Source: Cryomorphaceae bacterium (GTDB lineage: Bacteria > Bacteroidota > Bacteroidia > Flavobacteriales > Flavobacteriaceae). Taken from it: a DNA stretch of 63,741 nucleotides. The translations under genes and the position numbers were made by a program. The stretch is taken from the NCBI GenBank assembly GCA_003331875.1, contig QOQA01000004.1, positions 1-63,741 of the forward strand, written 5' to 3'. Of this stretch, positions 1-9,244 are shown in pieces. Within the stretch, counting starts at the first letter, position 1. The number at the start of each line of letters is the position of its first letter. The notes under the pieces are model-generated. The model saw only the letters and a list, made by a program, of their open reading frames with translations, searched no databases and had not been told where the DNA came from.

Positions 1-90
1 TAGATTTTCTGACTTTAAATCATTGTATCTTTTAATCATTAATTCAATTCTGTCAAATAAAATATCAATATTTTGATCTGAATCTTTCAA
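1..90 (-). CDS. Partial small coiled-coil protein (5' end only)
   Basis: The first 30 codons of a minus-strand gene run off the left edge. It begins at a TTG (positions 88-90) preceded in frame by a stop two codons upstream. The visible peptide is rich in Asp, Asn, Lys and Leu with hydrophobic residues at heptad-like spacing (ILFDRIELMIKRYNDLK), which suggests a coiled coil. In flavobacteria a short coiled-coil gene followed by zapA and rny is, as I recall, divergent from an M23 peptidase, so a ZapB-like or other small cell-division accessory protein is a reasonable guess. That is inference from position. The start codon is uncertain. Confidence 0.45.
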   Translation of the reverse strand, partial: MKDSDQNIDILFDRIELMIKRYNDLKSENL

Positions 91-146
91 TTTACTTTAT
101 ATATATCTAAATTTAATTTTAGTTGTTATTAAATGCAAGGCTTTAA

Positions 147-1781
147 TTGAAAAACTTATATATAATTTTATTTCTAATAAATTATTCGATTGTCTTTTCA
201 CAAGTCAAAGTTGAAGAAGCAAATCCACCTGTTAATATACCGATTAAGCTTAGTGGCAATTTTGGTGAGTTGAGATCAAGTGGATTTCATTCTGGTATTG
301 ATATCAAAACATTAGGGAAAGAGGGGATTGAAATAAAGTCAATTGATGATGGTTATGTTTCAAGAATTTCAATTTCGTTAAGTGGATTTGGAAAAGCTAT
401 TTATATTACTCACCCTAATGGATTTACATCCGTTTATGCACATTTAAGTAGGTTTAATGATGATATAGAAAAACTCACACAAGCTTTTCAATATGAAAAA
501 AAATCATTTGTTATAAATAAATTTTTCAAGAAAAATGAAATCAACATACGTAAAAATGATATCATTGGTTTTTCAGGAAATACAGGAAGTTCGTTCGGTC
601 CACATTTACATTTTGAAATCAGAAAATCTTCAGAAAATTTACCAATTAACCCATTAAGATTTGGATATCCAATTGATGATACAATTCCACCCTCATTGAG
701 AGGACTCTTCCTTTACAAGATTGATGATAAACCAAACAAAAGAAAAAAAATAAACATTAAAAAAATATCGGCTAATGAATTCCAGGGCGAAACAATTAAA
801 GCAAATGGAAGTTTTGGCTTTGGCGTTATATCAAGTGATAGACAAAATAAATCCTATAACATTAATGGAACCTATAATTATAAAGTAATCAAAAATGATA
901 CTACAGAGTTTGAAATTGAATTTGACAATTTTTCGTTTAATGAGAAAACATACCAAATGAAATTTATGGACTATGGATATTACATAGACAAAAGGTCTAG
1001 ATTAATTAAGATTTTCAATGAAAATAATTTAAATGCAAACTTTATTAAATCCAACAGCTCTGGAATTATTAATGTTAATGAAAATGATTCAATAAAAATC
1101 AAAATAATACTCAGTGATTATTTAAATAATAAAACTCAAGTCAATCTTAATTTTTTTGGCGGAAAGGACAGCTTAGAATTTTACTTCGATGATTTCAGTA
1201 ATTTTAATTCTTTTATAAACAAATCAGAGGATTTCAGTTTTTCCAAAAATGGTGCTTATGTAAAAATAAAAAAGAACACTTTTAACAGTGATACTTTTCT
1301 AGATATTAAATATTTAAAGGATACTCTTCATCTTATCAATCCAAAAGTTTATGCCTTTAAAGCAATTGAAATCTCAATTCCCCAAAAAGTTAAAAACAAA
1401 AAACAATCCTACGTTGCCTACATGGATGATAAAGGAAAAAAAGCTTTTGCAACTAAAATAAATATTGACAGCAAGTTTAAATTCAAAACAAATAATCTTG
1501 GAAAATTTTACGTAGATATTGACTCGATACCTCCCAACATTAAATCTATTAATAGAAAAAATAAAATAAGCTTTGAAATAAAAGACGATGAAACTGGAAT
1601 AAAAAAATATGATGTTTTTGTGAATGGAAATTGGCACCTATTTGAGTATGAGCCAAAAAGAAACGAGATTTTTTGTGATCCTAATAGTATAAACATTTAT
1701 GGAAAAGAAGTTGAACTAGAGGTTATTGTTGAAGACTTAGTTGGAAATAAAAAAACACTAATTAAAAAGTTAGCACTCTGA
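147..1781 (+). CDS. M23-family zinc metallopeptidase (LytM-like), exported
   Basis: Predicted murein endopeptidase, or a LytM-domain regulator, acting in the periplasm. Residues 1-19 form a signal peptide ending FSQ. The M23 domain follows at about 30-165: the zinc site H48-xxx-D52, a His at 99, and the HLH pair at 153-155 are all present, so it should be catalytically competent. Residues 170-544 carry no domain I recognise; the region is beta-rich in appearance and Lys/Asn-rich. The start is TTG at 147; the nearest ATG upstream (133) opens only a five-codon frame. The 3' end overlaps the convergent cysteine desulfurase by 12 bases. Family assignment is secure; the exact peptide bond cleaved is unknown. 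Confidence 0.9.
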   Translation: MKNLYIILFLINYSIVFSQVKVEEANPPVNIPIKLSGNFGELRSSGFHSGIDIKTLGKEGIEIKSIDDGYVSRISISLSGFGKAIYITHPNGFTSVYAHLSRFNDDIEKLTQAFQYEKKSFVINKFFKKNEINIRKNDIIGFSGNTGSSFGPHLHFEIRKSSENLPINPLRFGYPIDDTIPPSLRGLFLYKIDDKPNKRKKINIKKISANEFQGETIKANGSFGFGVISSDRQNKSYNINGTYNYKVIKNDTTEFEIEFDNFSFNEKTYQMKFMDYGYYIDKRSRLIKIFNENNLNANFIKSNSSGIINVNENDSIKIKIILSDYLNNKTQVNLNFFGGKDSLEFYFDDFSNFNSFINKSEDFSFSKNGAYVKIKKNTFNSDTFLDIKYLKDTLHLINPKVYAFKAIEISIPQKVKNKKQSYVAYMDDKGKKAFATKINIDSKFKFKTNNLGKFYVDIDSIPPNIKSINRKNKISFEIKDDETGIKKYDVFVNGNWHLFEYEPKRNEIFCDPNSINIYGKEVELEVIVEDLVGNKKTLIKKLAL

Positions 1782-2906
1782 GAGTATTTTTTTTAAATTA
1801 TGTGCAGCATATATTATTTCATCTTTTGAGTTAAACTTTGAAAATGAAAACCTTATTGAAATTTTTTTCATTTCATCTAAAGAGAGTATCTCAGACAATA
1901 CATGTGAAGGCTCAGATGATCCAGACTGGCATGCACTACCAGAAGAACACGCTATTCCTGCAAGCTCAAGCTTAAAACTAATCAGATCTTTTTTTTCAAT
2001 TGGGATTGGAAATCGTAAGTTCAAAATGGTATAACTTGATTTTTTGAAATTACCATTTACCTCAACATTATCGATGGATTTAAAAATCTCTTTTGAAAAC
2101 AATTCTTTAAGGGATTCAACTTTTTTTTGGTCATCAGGAAGATTTTTATAAGCTTCTTCCAGTGCAACTTTTAGGCCATGAATGTTGTGAGTACTTTCGG
2201 TACCACCCCTCAATCCACGCTCCTGCTCACCACCCTCAATTAAAGGAAAAGCTTTATTTTTTTCATTAATATATACGAAACCAACACCCTTTGGACCATG
2301 AAATTTGTGAGCTGAACAAGTCAAAAAATCAATATTTAGCGATGATAAATCCAATGGAAAATGTCCAATTGTTTGAACAGTATCACTATGGAATAAAGCA
2401 TTAGAGTTGTTACAGATGTGAGCTATCTCATTAAGGTCTATCATTGTGCCAATCTCGTTATTTATGTGCATTAAACTTACAAGTGTTTTTTTTGGTTTTG
2501 ATAATAGAGATTTTAAGGTTTTTAAGTCAGGGTATCCATCACTGTCAACATTCAAATATTCTAACTCTACTTTACTGTTAGAACAAAGATTTATAATAGG
2601 ATTTAAAACTGCTTTATGTTCAATTTTAGTAGTAATTATTCTTTCGACCCCAAACTTAATACATGATTTAATTATCATGTTGTTGGACTCTGTTCCTCCA
2701 GATGTAAAAAAAATTTCACTAGGTTTTACATTAAAGGTTCGGGCAATAAATTTTCGGCTGAGTTCAATTATTGTTTTTGAATCTCTGCCAAAAAAATGTG
2801 TTGAAGAGGGGTTTCCGAACGAATTAACAAGAACTGATGTCATCTCATCAACAACTTTTGGGTCTAACTGAGTTGTCGCTGCATTATCAAGATAAACTTT
2901 TTTCAT
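1770..2906 (-). CDS. Cysteine desulfurase (NifS/IscS family)
   Basis: PLP-dependent enzyme that removes sulfur from L-cysteine as an enzyme-bound persulfide, supplying Fe-S clusters or tRNA thiolation. At 378 residues it has the usual length. The N-terminal YLDNAATT motif, the PLP lysine K201 (SAHKFHG) and the catalytic loop cysteine C326 in SSGSAC are present, with the SSEPSHVL tail typical of IscS/NifS rather than SufS. No iscU or iscA lies nearby, so the role cannot be read from context; mnmA at 27 kb is one possible sulfur acceptor in the same genome. ATG start; the gene is convergent with, and overlaps, the M23 peptidase gene. Confidence 0.9.
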   Translation of the reverse strand: MKKVYLDNAATTQLDPKVVDEMTSVLVNSFGNPSSTHFFGRDSKTIIELSRKFIARTFNVKPSEIFFTSGGTESNNMIIKSCIKFGVERIITTKIEHKAVLNPIINLCSNSKVELEYLNVDSDGYPDLKTLKSLLSKPKKTLVSLMHINNEIGTMIDLNEIAHICNNSNALFHSDTVQTIGHFPLDLSSLNIDFLTCSAHKFHGPKGVGFVYINEKNKAFPLIEGGEQERGLRGGTESTHNIHGLKVALEEAYKNLPDDQKKVESLKELFSKEIFKSIDNVEVNGNFKKSSYTILNLRFPIPIEKKDLISFKLELAGIACSSGSACQSGSSEPSHVLSEILSLDEMKKISIRFSFSKFNSKDEIIYAAHNLKKILSEC

Positions 2907-2957
2907 ATAAAGCTACATCAAAGATATGTGATTTTCACTAGTTTTGAATTAAGACTA

Positions 2958-3734
2958 ATGAAAATAATATCTAGTAAAAATAACTCTAAAATCAAGTATC
3001 TTAAAAAGATTAGATCTAGCAACTCTTTCAGAAAAAAAGAAAGAAAATTTTATGTTGAAGGATTAAAAGAATTGATGCTTTGTATTGAATCAGGGTTTTG
3101 TATTGATTCTATTTATTGTTCTCCCAAATCAAAAAAAATATTAGAAAATAATTTTATTGAAGCAGATTATATAATTGATGAGATAATTATTTCTCAGATA
3201 CTAATGAGACAAACTGAGGGAGTTTTTGGAGTTTTTGATGAAAAGACTGAGCAAATAAATACTTCAAAATTATCAAATAATGAACTAGTCTTAGTTTTAG
3301 ATAGACCTGAAAAGCCAGGAAATATCGGAGCTATCTTCAGAACTTTTGAAGCCTTTGGTTTTAGAAATATATTCATAGCAGAAACTAATTTAGATATATA
3401 TAATCCAATTATTATTAGATCAAGTCTTGGCGCTGTTTTCAATCTTAACATCTCTAAACTCAGTTTTAATCAAATAGAACAGATACTAAAAAAAGAAAAA
3501 TTTAAGATTATTATTTCAGATGTTGATGCGGAAATAAGTTACAATAAGGTAAATCTAAGAGAAAAAATTGCTCTAGTAATGGGTCCAGAAAAATCGAAGG
3601 TAAGTAATAATTTTAAAAAAATATCTGACCATACTATTAAAATCCCTATGTATGGTAAAGTCGATTCACTAAACTTGTCAGTAGCCACATCAATAATTTT
3701 ATCAGAATCAGTTAATCAAAGAAAAATCTCTTAA
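2958..3734 (+). CDS. SpoU/TrmH-family rRNA or tRNA 2'-O-methyltransferase
   Basis: SPOUT-fold methyltransferase of the RlmB/TrmH type, expected to methylate a ribose 2'-OH in rRNA or tRNA using SAM. An N-terminal substrate-binding domain (about residues 1-90, starting MKIISSKNN) precedes the SPOUT domain. Motif 1 is RPEKPGNIGAIFRT, motif 2 is VMGPEKSKVS (less canonical than the usual GxExxG), and motif 3 is IPMYGKVDSLNLSVA, which forms the knot that holds SAM. I chose the ATG at 2958 because homologues begin MxxIxSxxN; a GTG at 2928 would add ten residues. The target nucleotide cannot be told from sequence. The RSH gene follows six bases downstream, so they are probably co-transcribed. Confidence 0.87.
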   Translation: MKIISSKNNSKIKYLKKIRSSNSFRKKERKFYVEGLKELMLCIESGFCIDSIYCSPKSKKILENNFIEADYIIDEIIISQILMRQTEGVFGVFDEKTEQINTSKLSNNELVLVLDRPEKPGNIGAIFRTFEAFGFRNIFIAETNLDIYNPIIIRSSLGAVFNLNISKLSFNQIEQILKKEKFKIIISDVDAEISYNKVNLREKIALVMGPEKSKVSNNFKKISDHTIKIPMYGKVDSLNLSVATSIILSESVNQRKIS

Positions 3735-3740
3735 ATTTAG

Positions 3741-5942
3741 ATGATGGAATTAGTATCTGAAAAATCTTTTAATAGAAAATTAATTAGTGAGTATAAGTCA
3801 CTATTGAAAGTTAGTTATCAAGATTTATCCAAGTCAGACAAATCACTAATTAGAAAATCATTAGATCTTGCAGTTAAAGCTCATTCAAATCAGACTAGAA
3901 AGTCAGGCATTCCTTATGTATTTCATCCTCTTTCAGTTGCAAAAATTGTTGCTCAAAAAATTGGTCTTAATGCACAAAGTATTGCATCTGCTCTGTTGCA
4001 TGATGTTGTTGAGGATTCTGAATATGATTTAAATTACATTGAAGAAAACTTTGGTAAAAATATTTCTAAAATTGTAGACGGCTTAACAAAAATCTCTAAA
4101 CTAAAAAAAGAGAAAATATTATCAATCCAAGCTGAAAATTATAGAAAAATGTTGCTAACCCTTAACGATGATGTAAGGGTTATACTGATAAAGATAGCAG
4201 ATAGATTACATAACATGAGAACTCTAGAATTCTTATCAACAGAAAAACAAGCAAAAATATCATCGGAAACATTATACATATACGCACCAATTGCACACAG
4301 AATAGGTTTATTTGAAATAAAGACCGAATTAGAAGATTTAAGTTTAAAATTCCTTGAACCTGAAGTTTACGATCAAATTCAATCAAGCCTTAATAAGTCT
4401 AAAGATGATCAAAATTTATTCATAAGAAATTTTGCGAGAAAGATCTCAGATAAATTAAAATCTGAATCCTTGAATTTTAAAATTAATGGTCGCACAAAGT
4501 CAATTTTTTCTATTCGCGAAAAAATGACAAATAAAAGTATTTCAATTGATGAGGTTTATGATCGCTTTGCAGTCAGAATTATTTACAATGCTAAACAAAA
4601 AGAGGAAAAATTATTGGCATGGAAAATATACTCTATTGTAACTGATGTCTATCGTCCCAATCCTACTAGATTGAGAGATTGGATTTCAAACCCAAAATCA
4701 AATGGATATGAAGCATTACATATTACAGTTGTAGGACCAAGTAAGAGATGGATCGAGGTACAAATAAGGTCCGAAAGAATGCATGAAATTGCAGAAAGAG
4801 GTTTTGCTGCTCATCACAAGTATAAACTAGGTGATGATAAAGAGAGTGGATTGGACTTGTGGTTAAATAGACTTCAGGGTGTTCTTGAAAATCCAGACTC
4901 AAGTGCAATTGATTTTGTTGAGGATTTTAAATTAAATCTATATTCAAATGAAATTTTTGTTTTTACACCAGAAGGTGACTTAAAGTCTCTTCCAAAAAAT
5001 TCTACTGCTCTAGACTTTGCATTTAATATTCATACTCAATTAGGTTTAAAAACCAGAGGGACAAAAGTTAATGGTAAGATTGTTCCATTGAATCATAAAC
5101 TAAAAAGCGGTGATCAAATTGAAATCATAAAAAGTAATAAATCTAAACCAAACGTAAGTTGGCTTGACTATGTAATCACTTCTATAGCAAAGAAAAGTAT
5201 ACGTTCCTCATTGAAAGAAAATAAGAGAACAATTGCTGAAGAAGGTAAAGAAATATTAAGGAGGAAATTAAAGCAACTAAAAATTAATTTTAATGATAAT
5301 AATATCAACAAGTTATGCACATATTTCAATCTGCAAACATCTTTAGATTTATTCTACAGGGTTGGAATTGGATCAATTGATAATATTGAATTAAAGAAAT
5401 ATGCAGGAAGCGAGAAAAATAGGATTATTAAATTTTTTAGAAGAAAAATAACTACAAAGTTCAAGAAATCTGAAAATGAAATAATTAATACTAATTACGA
5501 TCAATTAGTATTTGGTAATGAAGAAGAAAAATTAGATTACACACTGTCAAATTGTTGCAATCCACTTCCAGGTGAAAAAGTTTTTGGATTTTTGACTGTC
5601 AATGAAGGAATTAAAGTTCACAGGACAGATTGTAAAAATGCTGTTAGCCTCAGATCAAATTTTTCGTACAGAATATTATCTGCAAAATGGATTGATTCAA
5701 CGCAACATGAATTTAGATCAACTATCCAAATAATAGGAATTGACAACATAGGAGTTTTAAATAAAATCACAACGATTATATCTAACAGTCTTAATATAAA
5801 TATGTTGAAAATGTCATTTGACACTGAGGGTAATACTTTTAAAGGAAAAATCACTCTTAAGGTGTTAAATAAAAATATTCTTGACAAATTAATTGATAGA
5901 TTGAAAAAAATTCATGGTGTTGATAAAGTTGTTAGGTTTTAA
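3741..5942 (+). CDS. rsh: Bifunctional (p)ppGpp synthetase/hydrolase, RelA/SpoT homologue
   Basis: Long RSH protein (733 residues) controlling the stringent-response alarmone. Domains in order: HD hydrolase (about 40-190) with H87-D88 in LLHDVVED and the ADRLHNMRT motif; synthetase (about 240-370) with NGYEALH and the substrate motif near NPTRLRDW; TGS (about 400-460); a helical region containing a CCNPLPGE cysteine motif; and a C-terminal ACT domain. Intact HD residues and an RxRD-type synthetase motif indicate both activities, as in single-copy RSH enzymes. It starts at tandem ATGs. It lies just upstream of a Fur-family regulator and purA; (p)ppGpp is known to inhibit PurA in other bacteria, so the linkage may be functional. 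Confidence 0.95.
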   Translation: MMELVSEKSFNRKLISEYKSLLKVSYQDLSKSDKSLIRKSLDLAVKAHSNQTRKSGIPYVFHPLSVAKIVAQKIGLNAQSIASALLHDVVEDSEYDLNYIEENFGKNISKIVDGLTKISKLKKEKILSIQAENYRKMLLTLNDDVRVILIKIADRLHNMRTLEFLSTEKQAKISSETLYIYAPIAHRIGLFEIKTELEDLSLKFLEPEVYDQIQSSLNKSKDDQNLFIRNFARKISDKLKSESLNFKINGRTKSIFSIREKMTNKSISIDEVYDRFAVRIIYNAKQKEEKLLAWKIYSIVTDVYRPNPTRLRDWISNPKSNGYEALHITVVGPSKRWIEVQIRSERMHEIAERGFAAHHKYKLGDDKESGLDLWLNRLQGVLENPDSSAIDFVEDFKLNLYSNEIFVFTPEGDLKSLPKNSTALDFAFNIHTQLGLKTRGTKVNGKIVPLNHKLKSGDQIEIIKSNKSKPNVSWLDYVITSIAKKSIRSSLKENKRTIAEEGKEILRRKLKQLKINFNDNNINKLCTYFNLQTSLDLFYRVGIGSIDNIELKKYAGSEKNRIIKFFRRKITTKFKKSENEIINTNYDQLVFGNEEEKLDYTLSNCCNPLPGEKVFGFLTVNEGIKVHRTDCKNAVSLRSNFSYRILSAKWIDSTQHEFRSTIQIIGIDNIGVLNKITTIISNSLNINMLKMSFDTEGNTFKGKITLKVLNKNILDKLIDRLKKIHGVDKVVRF

Positions 5943-5959
5943 ATAATTAATTTTGGTTC

Positions 5960-6409
5960 ATGTCTAAAAACAAAGTAAAATCTAATCAAGAGGTTATAAA
6001 AGACGTTTTCACTAATTTTCTCGAAAAAAATTCTCACAGAAAAACACCTGAAAGATATGCAATCCTTAAAGAGATATACGATTTAGATGATCATTTTGAT
6101 ATTGAATCTCTTAACACATTAATGATTAAAAAAAAATATAGAGTAAGTAGGGCTACTTTATATAATACTATTGAACTCTTATTAGAATGTCATTTGGTTA
6201 GAAAGCATCAATTTGGAACTAACTTAGCCCATTATGAAAAATCATACTTTGATAGACAACATGATCATATTATTTTAACGGACTCAGGAGATGTTATTGA
6301 GTTTTGCGACCCTAGAATCCAAAATATTAAAGAGTCTATTGAAGATGTATTTGATGTTAAGATTGATAAACACTCATTATACTTTTACGCAACAAAAAAT
6401 AAGAAATGA
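5960..6409 (+). CDS. Fur-family transcriptional regulator
   Basis: DNA-binding metalloregulator of 149 residues. A winged helix occupies about residues 20-85 (recognition helix near [13 protein letters not shown]), followed by a dimerisation domain with the metal-ligand cluster HDH at 101-103, E114 and D117 in [10 protein letters not shown], and H138. The structural-zinc CxxC pairs of E. coli-type Fur are missing: the first is replaced by TDSGD and there is no C-terminal pair. Many Bacteroidota Fur-like proteins look this way, so iron, zinc and peroxide sensing cannot be separated by sequence. It overlaps purA by four bases (ATGA) and follows rsh by 17 bases, so all three are probably one transcript. 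Confidence 0.88.
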   Translation: MSKNKVKSNQEVIKDVFTNFLEKNSHRKTPERYAILKEIYDLDDHFDIESLNTLMIKKKYRVSRATLYNTIELLLECHLVRKHQFGTNLAHYEKSYFDRQHDHIILTDSGDVIEFCDPRIQNIKESIEDVFDVKIDKHSLYFYATKNKK

Positions 6410-7677
6410 AAATTGATATGATTTTGGGTCTCCAGTGGGGAGATGAGGGTAAAGGTAAAATTGTTGATGTTCTAACAAAAGATTATGATATTATAGCCAG
6501 ATTTCAGGGTGGGCCAAATGCAGGACACACTCTTATATTTGATGGTACTAAGCACGTTTTACATACAATACCCTCTGGAATATTTCATGATAAAAAGGTA
6601 AATGTTGTAGGGAATGGTGTAGTTATAGACCCTGTAATTTTTAAAAATGAAATCGAAAAACTTAAGGCTGTTGGAGTCGATTTAAAAAATAAATTATTTA
6701 TTTCAAAAAAAGCTCACTTAATATTACCAACACATAGATTGATTGATAAAGCATCTGAACTATCAAAAGGAACAAAAAAAATTGGTTCCACTTTGAAAGG
6801 TATTGGTCCAACTTACATGGATAAAACTGGTAGGAATGGATTAAGAGTTGGAGATTTAGGTGAAGATGATTGGATGATTAAATATGAAAATCTTAAAAAC
6901 AAACACCTAGATTTAATTAAGAATTTTAATGTTAATATTAATTTTAAAATCGAGGAATTGTCAAAAAATTTCTTTGAATCAATTGAATATATCAAACAAG
7001 TTAAGTTTATTGATAGTGAACACTTTTTTAATGAAAGTTTGAAAAATGGTAAGAAAATAATTGCCGAAGGAGCTCAAGGATCGTTACTTGATATAGATTT
7101 TGGTACATATCCCTACGTAACATCCTCAACAACTACTGCTGCTGGCGCCTCTACAGGCTTAGGAATTGCACCAAATAAAATTGATGATGTAATTGGTATT
7201 TTTAAAGCATATACAACCAGGGTTGGTAGTGGTCCTTTCCCAACTGAATTATTTGATAATATTGGAAATAGAATTTCTAAAGTTGGGAATGAGTTTGGTG
7301 CAACAACCGGTCGTCCAAGAAGGTGTGGTTGGCTTGATTTGGTTGCTTTAAAGCACTCAATAATTATAAATGGTGTCACCAAGCTTGCCATCATGAAAGG
7401 TGATGTGCTTTCTGGCTTAAAAAAAATCAAAATATGCACAAAATATAAATATAAAGGTGAATTAATTGACTACTTACCCTACTCTTTAGAAAGTAAAAGC
7501 TTAGAACCAATTTATAAAGAGATGACTGGCTGGGATGATGACATAACACAAATTAAAGATTTGGAAGGTCTTCCAAAAACATTTTTAAATTATATAAACT
7601 TTATTCAAGATTGGGTCGGAGTTGAGATTAAAATTGTTTCTGTCGGACCGGATCGTAAACAAACTATAATTGTTTAA
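6406..7677 (+). CDS. purA: Adenylosuccinate synthetase
   Basis: Catalyses GTP-dependent condensation of IMP with aspartate, the first committed step to AMP. At 423 residues it is full length. The N-terminal GTP/IMP site [11 protein letters not shown] (residues 7-17), catalytic H41 in NAGHT, the [12 protein letters not shown] segment and the [11 protein letters not shown] segment are all intact. The ATG overlaps the stop of the Fur-family gene by four bases, which suggests translational coupling. It sits two genes after rsh. Its 3' end overlaps the TTG start of the OstA-like gene by eight bases. Confidence 0.97.
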   Translation: MKIDMILGLQWGDEGKGKIVDVLTKDYDIIARFQGGPNAGHTLIFDGTKHVLHTIPSGIFHDKKVNVVGNGVVIDPVIFKNEIEKLKAVGVDLKNKLFISKKAHLILPTHRLIDKASELSKGTKKIGSTLKGIGPTYMDKTGRNGLRVGDLGEDDWMIKYENLKNKHLDLIKNFNVNINFKIEELSKNFFESIEYIKQVKFIDSEHFFNESLKNGKKIIAEGAQGSLLDIDFGTYPYVTSSTTTAAGASTGLGIAPNKIDDVIGIFKAYTTRVGSGPFPTELFDNIGNRISKVGNEFGATTGRPRRCGWLDLVALKHSIIINGVTKLAIMKGDVLSGLKKIKICTKYKYKGELIDYLPYSLESKSLEPIYKEMTGWDDDITQIKDLEGLPKTFLNYINFIQDWVGVEIKIVSVGPDRKQTIIV

Positions 7678-9244
7678 AATAAAAACTATATCGTTACTAA
7701 TACTTATTTTTTCTTCTCAATATCTTTTTGCTCAAGAAAAAAAAATTGAGATCATTAGTGCAAGCTCACTAGATAAAGACGAGTTATTATATCCTGATGC
7801 AAACATTTTAAAGGGGTCAATTGAAAAAAAAGTTCATTTGAGACACGATGAGATGGATATTTATTCAAAAAATGCAATCTTTTTTCAAAAAAAAAATAAG
7901 TTTATTGCTATTGGGGATGTTTTATTGAAGCAGGGCGATTCATTAGAACTAAAATGTGACTCTCTAAACTATGATGGAAAAATAAAAAAGTTTTTTAGTT
8001 ATGGCAAAGTATCCTTAATTAATAAGATGACAAAACTAGAGTCAAATGAACTTTTTTACGATAGAAATAAAAATATTGCTTCTTTTTTTAATGGAGGAAA
8101 TATAATAGACAGTCTTACAACAATACAAAGTGAAAAAGGTGATTATCTAATAGATATTGATAAATATAAATTTAGAAATGATATTATTATCATAAACCCC
8201 GACTACACTATTGAATCAGAAAGTTTAGATTATGTTATTGGTCAAGAAAAAACATATTTCTTAGACTCAACAAAGATTACTGGAGACTCTTATGAAATTA
8301 CTTGTAAAAGGGGATTTTACAATGGAAAATTATTGAAAGGTTACTTTATAGATAATGCTAAAATATTAATGAACGATAGAATAATTAAAGGAGATAGTAT
8401 TTTTTTCGATGACAATATAAAATATGCAAGTGCAACAAAACAAATTTCAATTTTTGATAGAAACGAAAAGCTTCAGATTTTAGGCGAATTTGCAGAAATT
8501 TTTGAAGAAAAAGATTCAGCAATAGTTACCTTAAATCCAATAGCTATAAATACAACTGAGATAGATTCACTTTTTATATCTGCTGATACACTTTACTCTG
8601 TAGGTGATAAAAAAAACAGAATTATAAAAGGTTTAAATAATGTAAAGTTTTTCAAAAAAAATATGAGTGGAAAATCAGATTATATTCAGATTGATGAAAA
8701 TAAAGGTTTGACCCGGCTGATAAGAAAAAAATTAGGTAATAGAGATTTACAAATCATGAGTCAGGAACAAATTAATCAGATTAACCCAATTATTTGGGAC
8801 GGGAATAACCAAATTAGTGGCGATGAAATAATTTTAAAAGAAAATGTGAAAGAAAATAAATTGGACTCTTTAATAGTAACAAATAATGGCTTTATCGTTG
8901 AGAGGGATACCATTGACTCTAATAATTATAATCAAATTAAAGGGATAAAAATCTTGGGTAAGTTTTTAAAAGGTAAAATTAGAAGTTTAAAAGTGGATCA
9001 AAATGCAGAAATAATCTACCACATGTATAACGATGAGAATGAACTTATTGGAGTTGATAAAGCTCTATCAAGCTCAATCTTAATGAAAATAGCTCAAGAT
9101 GGAATTGATGAAATTATATTTATTACTAGTCCTGAGGGCATGTTATATCCTGAAAGTTTTTTAGAAGCAAATGAAAAGTTTTTGCAAGGGTTTGTGAATA
9201 GAGAAAATGAAAAAATTAAAAGTAAATCAGAGTTATTTAAGTAA
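7670..9244 (+). CDS. OstA-like protein, LptA-type LPS transport component
   Basis: Predicted periplasmic beta-jellyroll protein of the OstA/LptA superfamily, which bridges inner and outer membrane for lipopolysaccharide transport in Gram-negative bacteria. Residues 1-21 form a signal peptide (ending LFAQ). The repeated pattern of strands around residues 40-260 (phrases such as GDVLLKQGDSLELKCDSL and KGDSIFFDD) is typical of Bacteroidota OstA-like proteins, which at about 520-580 residues are much longer than E. coli LptA. The start is a TTG that overlaps purA, and the stop shares one base with the next ATG. The family is clear; its precise role in LPS transport is extrapolated from LptA. Confidence 0.78.
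   Translation: MFKIKTISLLILIFSSQYLFAQEKKIEIISASSLDKDELLYPDANILKGSIEKKVHLRHDEMDIYSKNAIFFQKKNKFIAIGDVLLKQGDSLELKCDSLNYDGKIKKFFSYGKVSLINKMTKLESNELFYDRNKNIASFFNGGNIIDSLTTIQSEKGDYLIDIDKYKFRNDIIIINPDYTIESESLDYVIGQEKTYFLDSTKITGDSYEITCKRGFYNGKLLKGYFIDNAKILMNDRIIKGDSIFFDDNIKYASATKQISIFDRNEKLQILGEFAEIFEEKDSAIVTLNPIAINTTEIDSLFISADTLYSVGDKKNRIIKGLNNVKFFKKNMSGKSDYIQIDENKGLTRLIRKKLGNRDLQIMSQEQINQINPIIWDGNNQISGDEIILKENVKENKLDSLIVTNNGFIVERDTIDSNNYNQIKGIKILGKFLKGKIRSLKVDQNAEIIYHMYNDENELIGVDKALSSSILMKIAQDGIDEIIFITSPEGMLYPESFLEANEKFLQGFVNRENEKIKSKSELFK

Noticed and set aside
133-150. Five-codon frame MQGFN whose TGA overlaps the TTG start of the M23 gene
   Set aside because: A leader-peptide role is imaginable, but such short frames occur by chance in AT-rich DNA and nothing else supports it.
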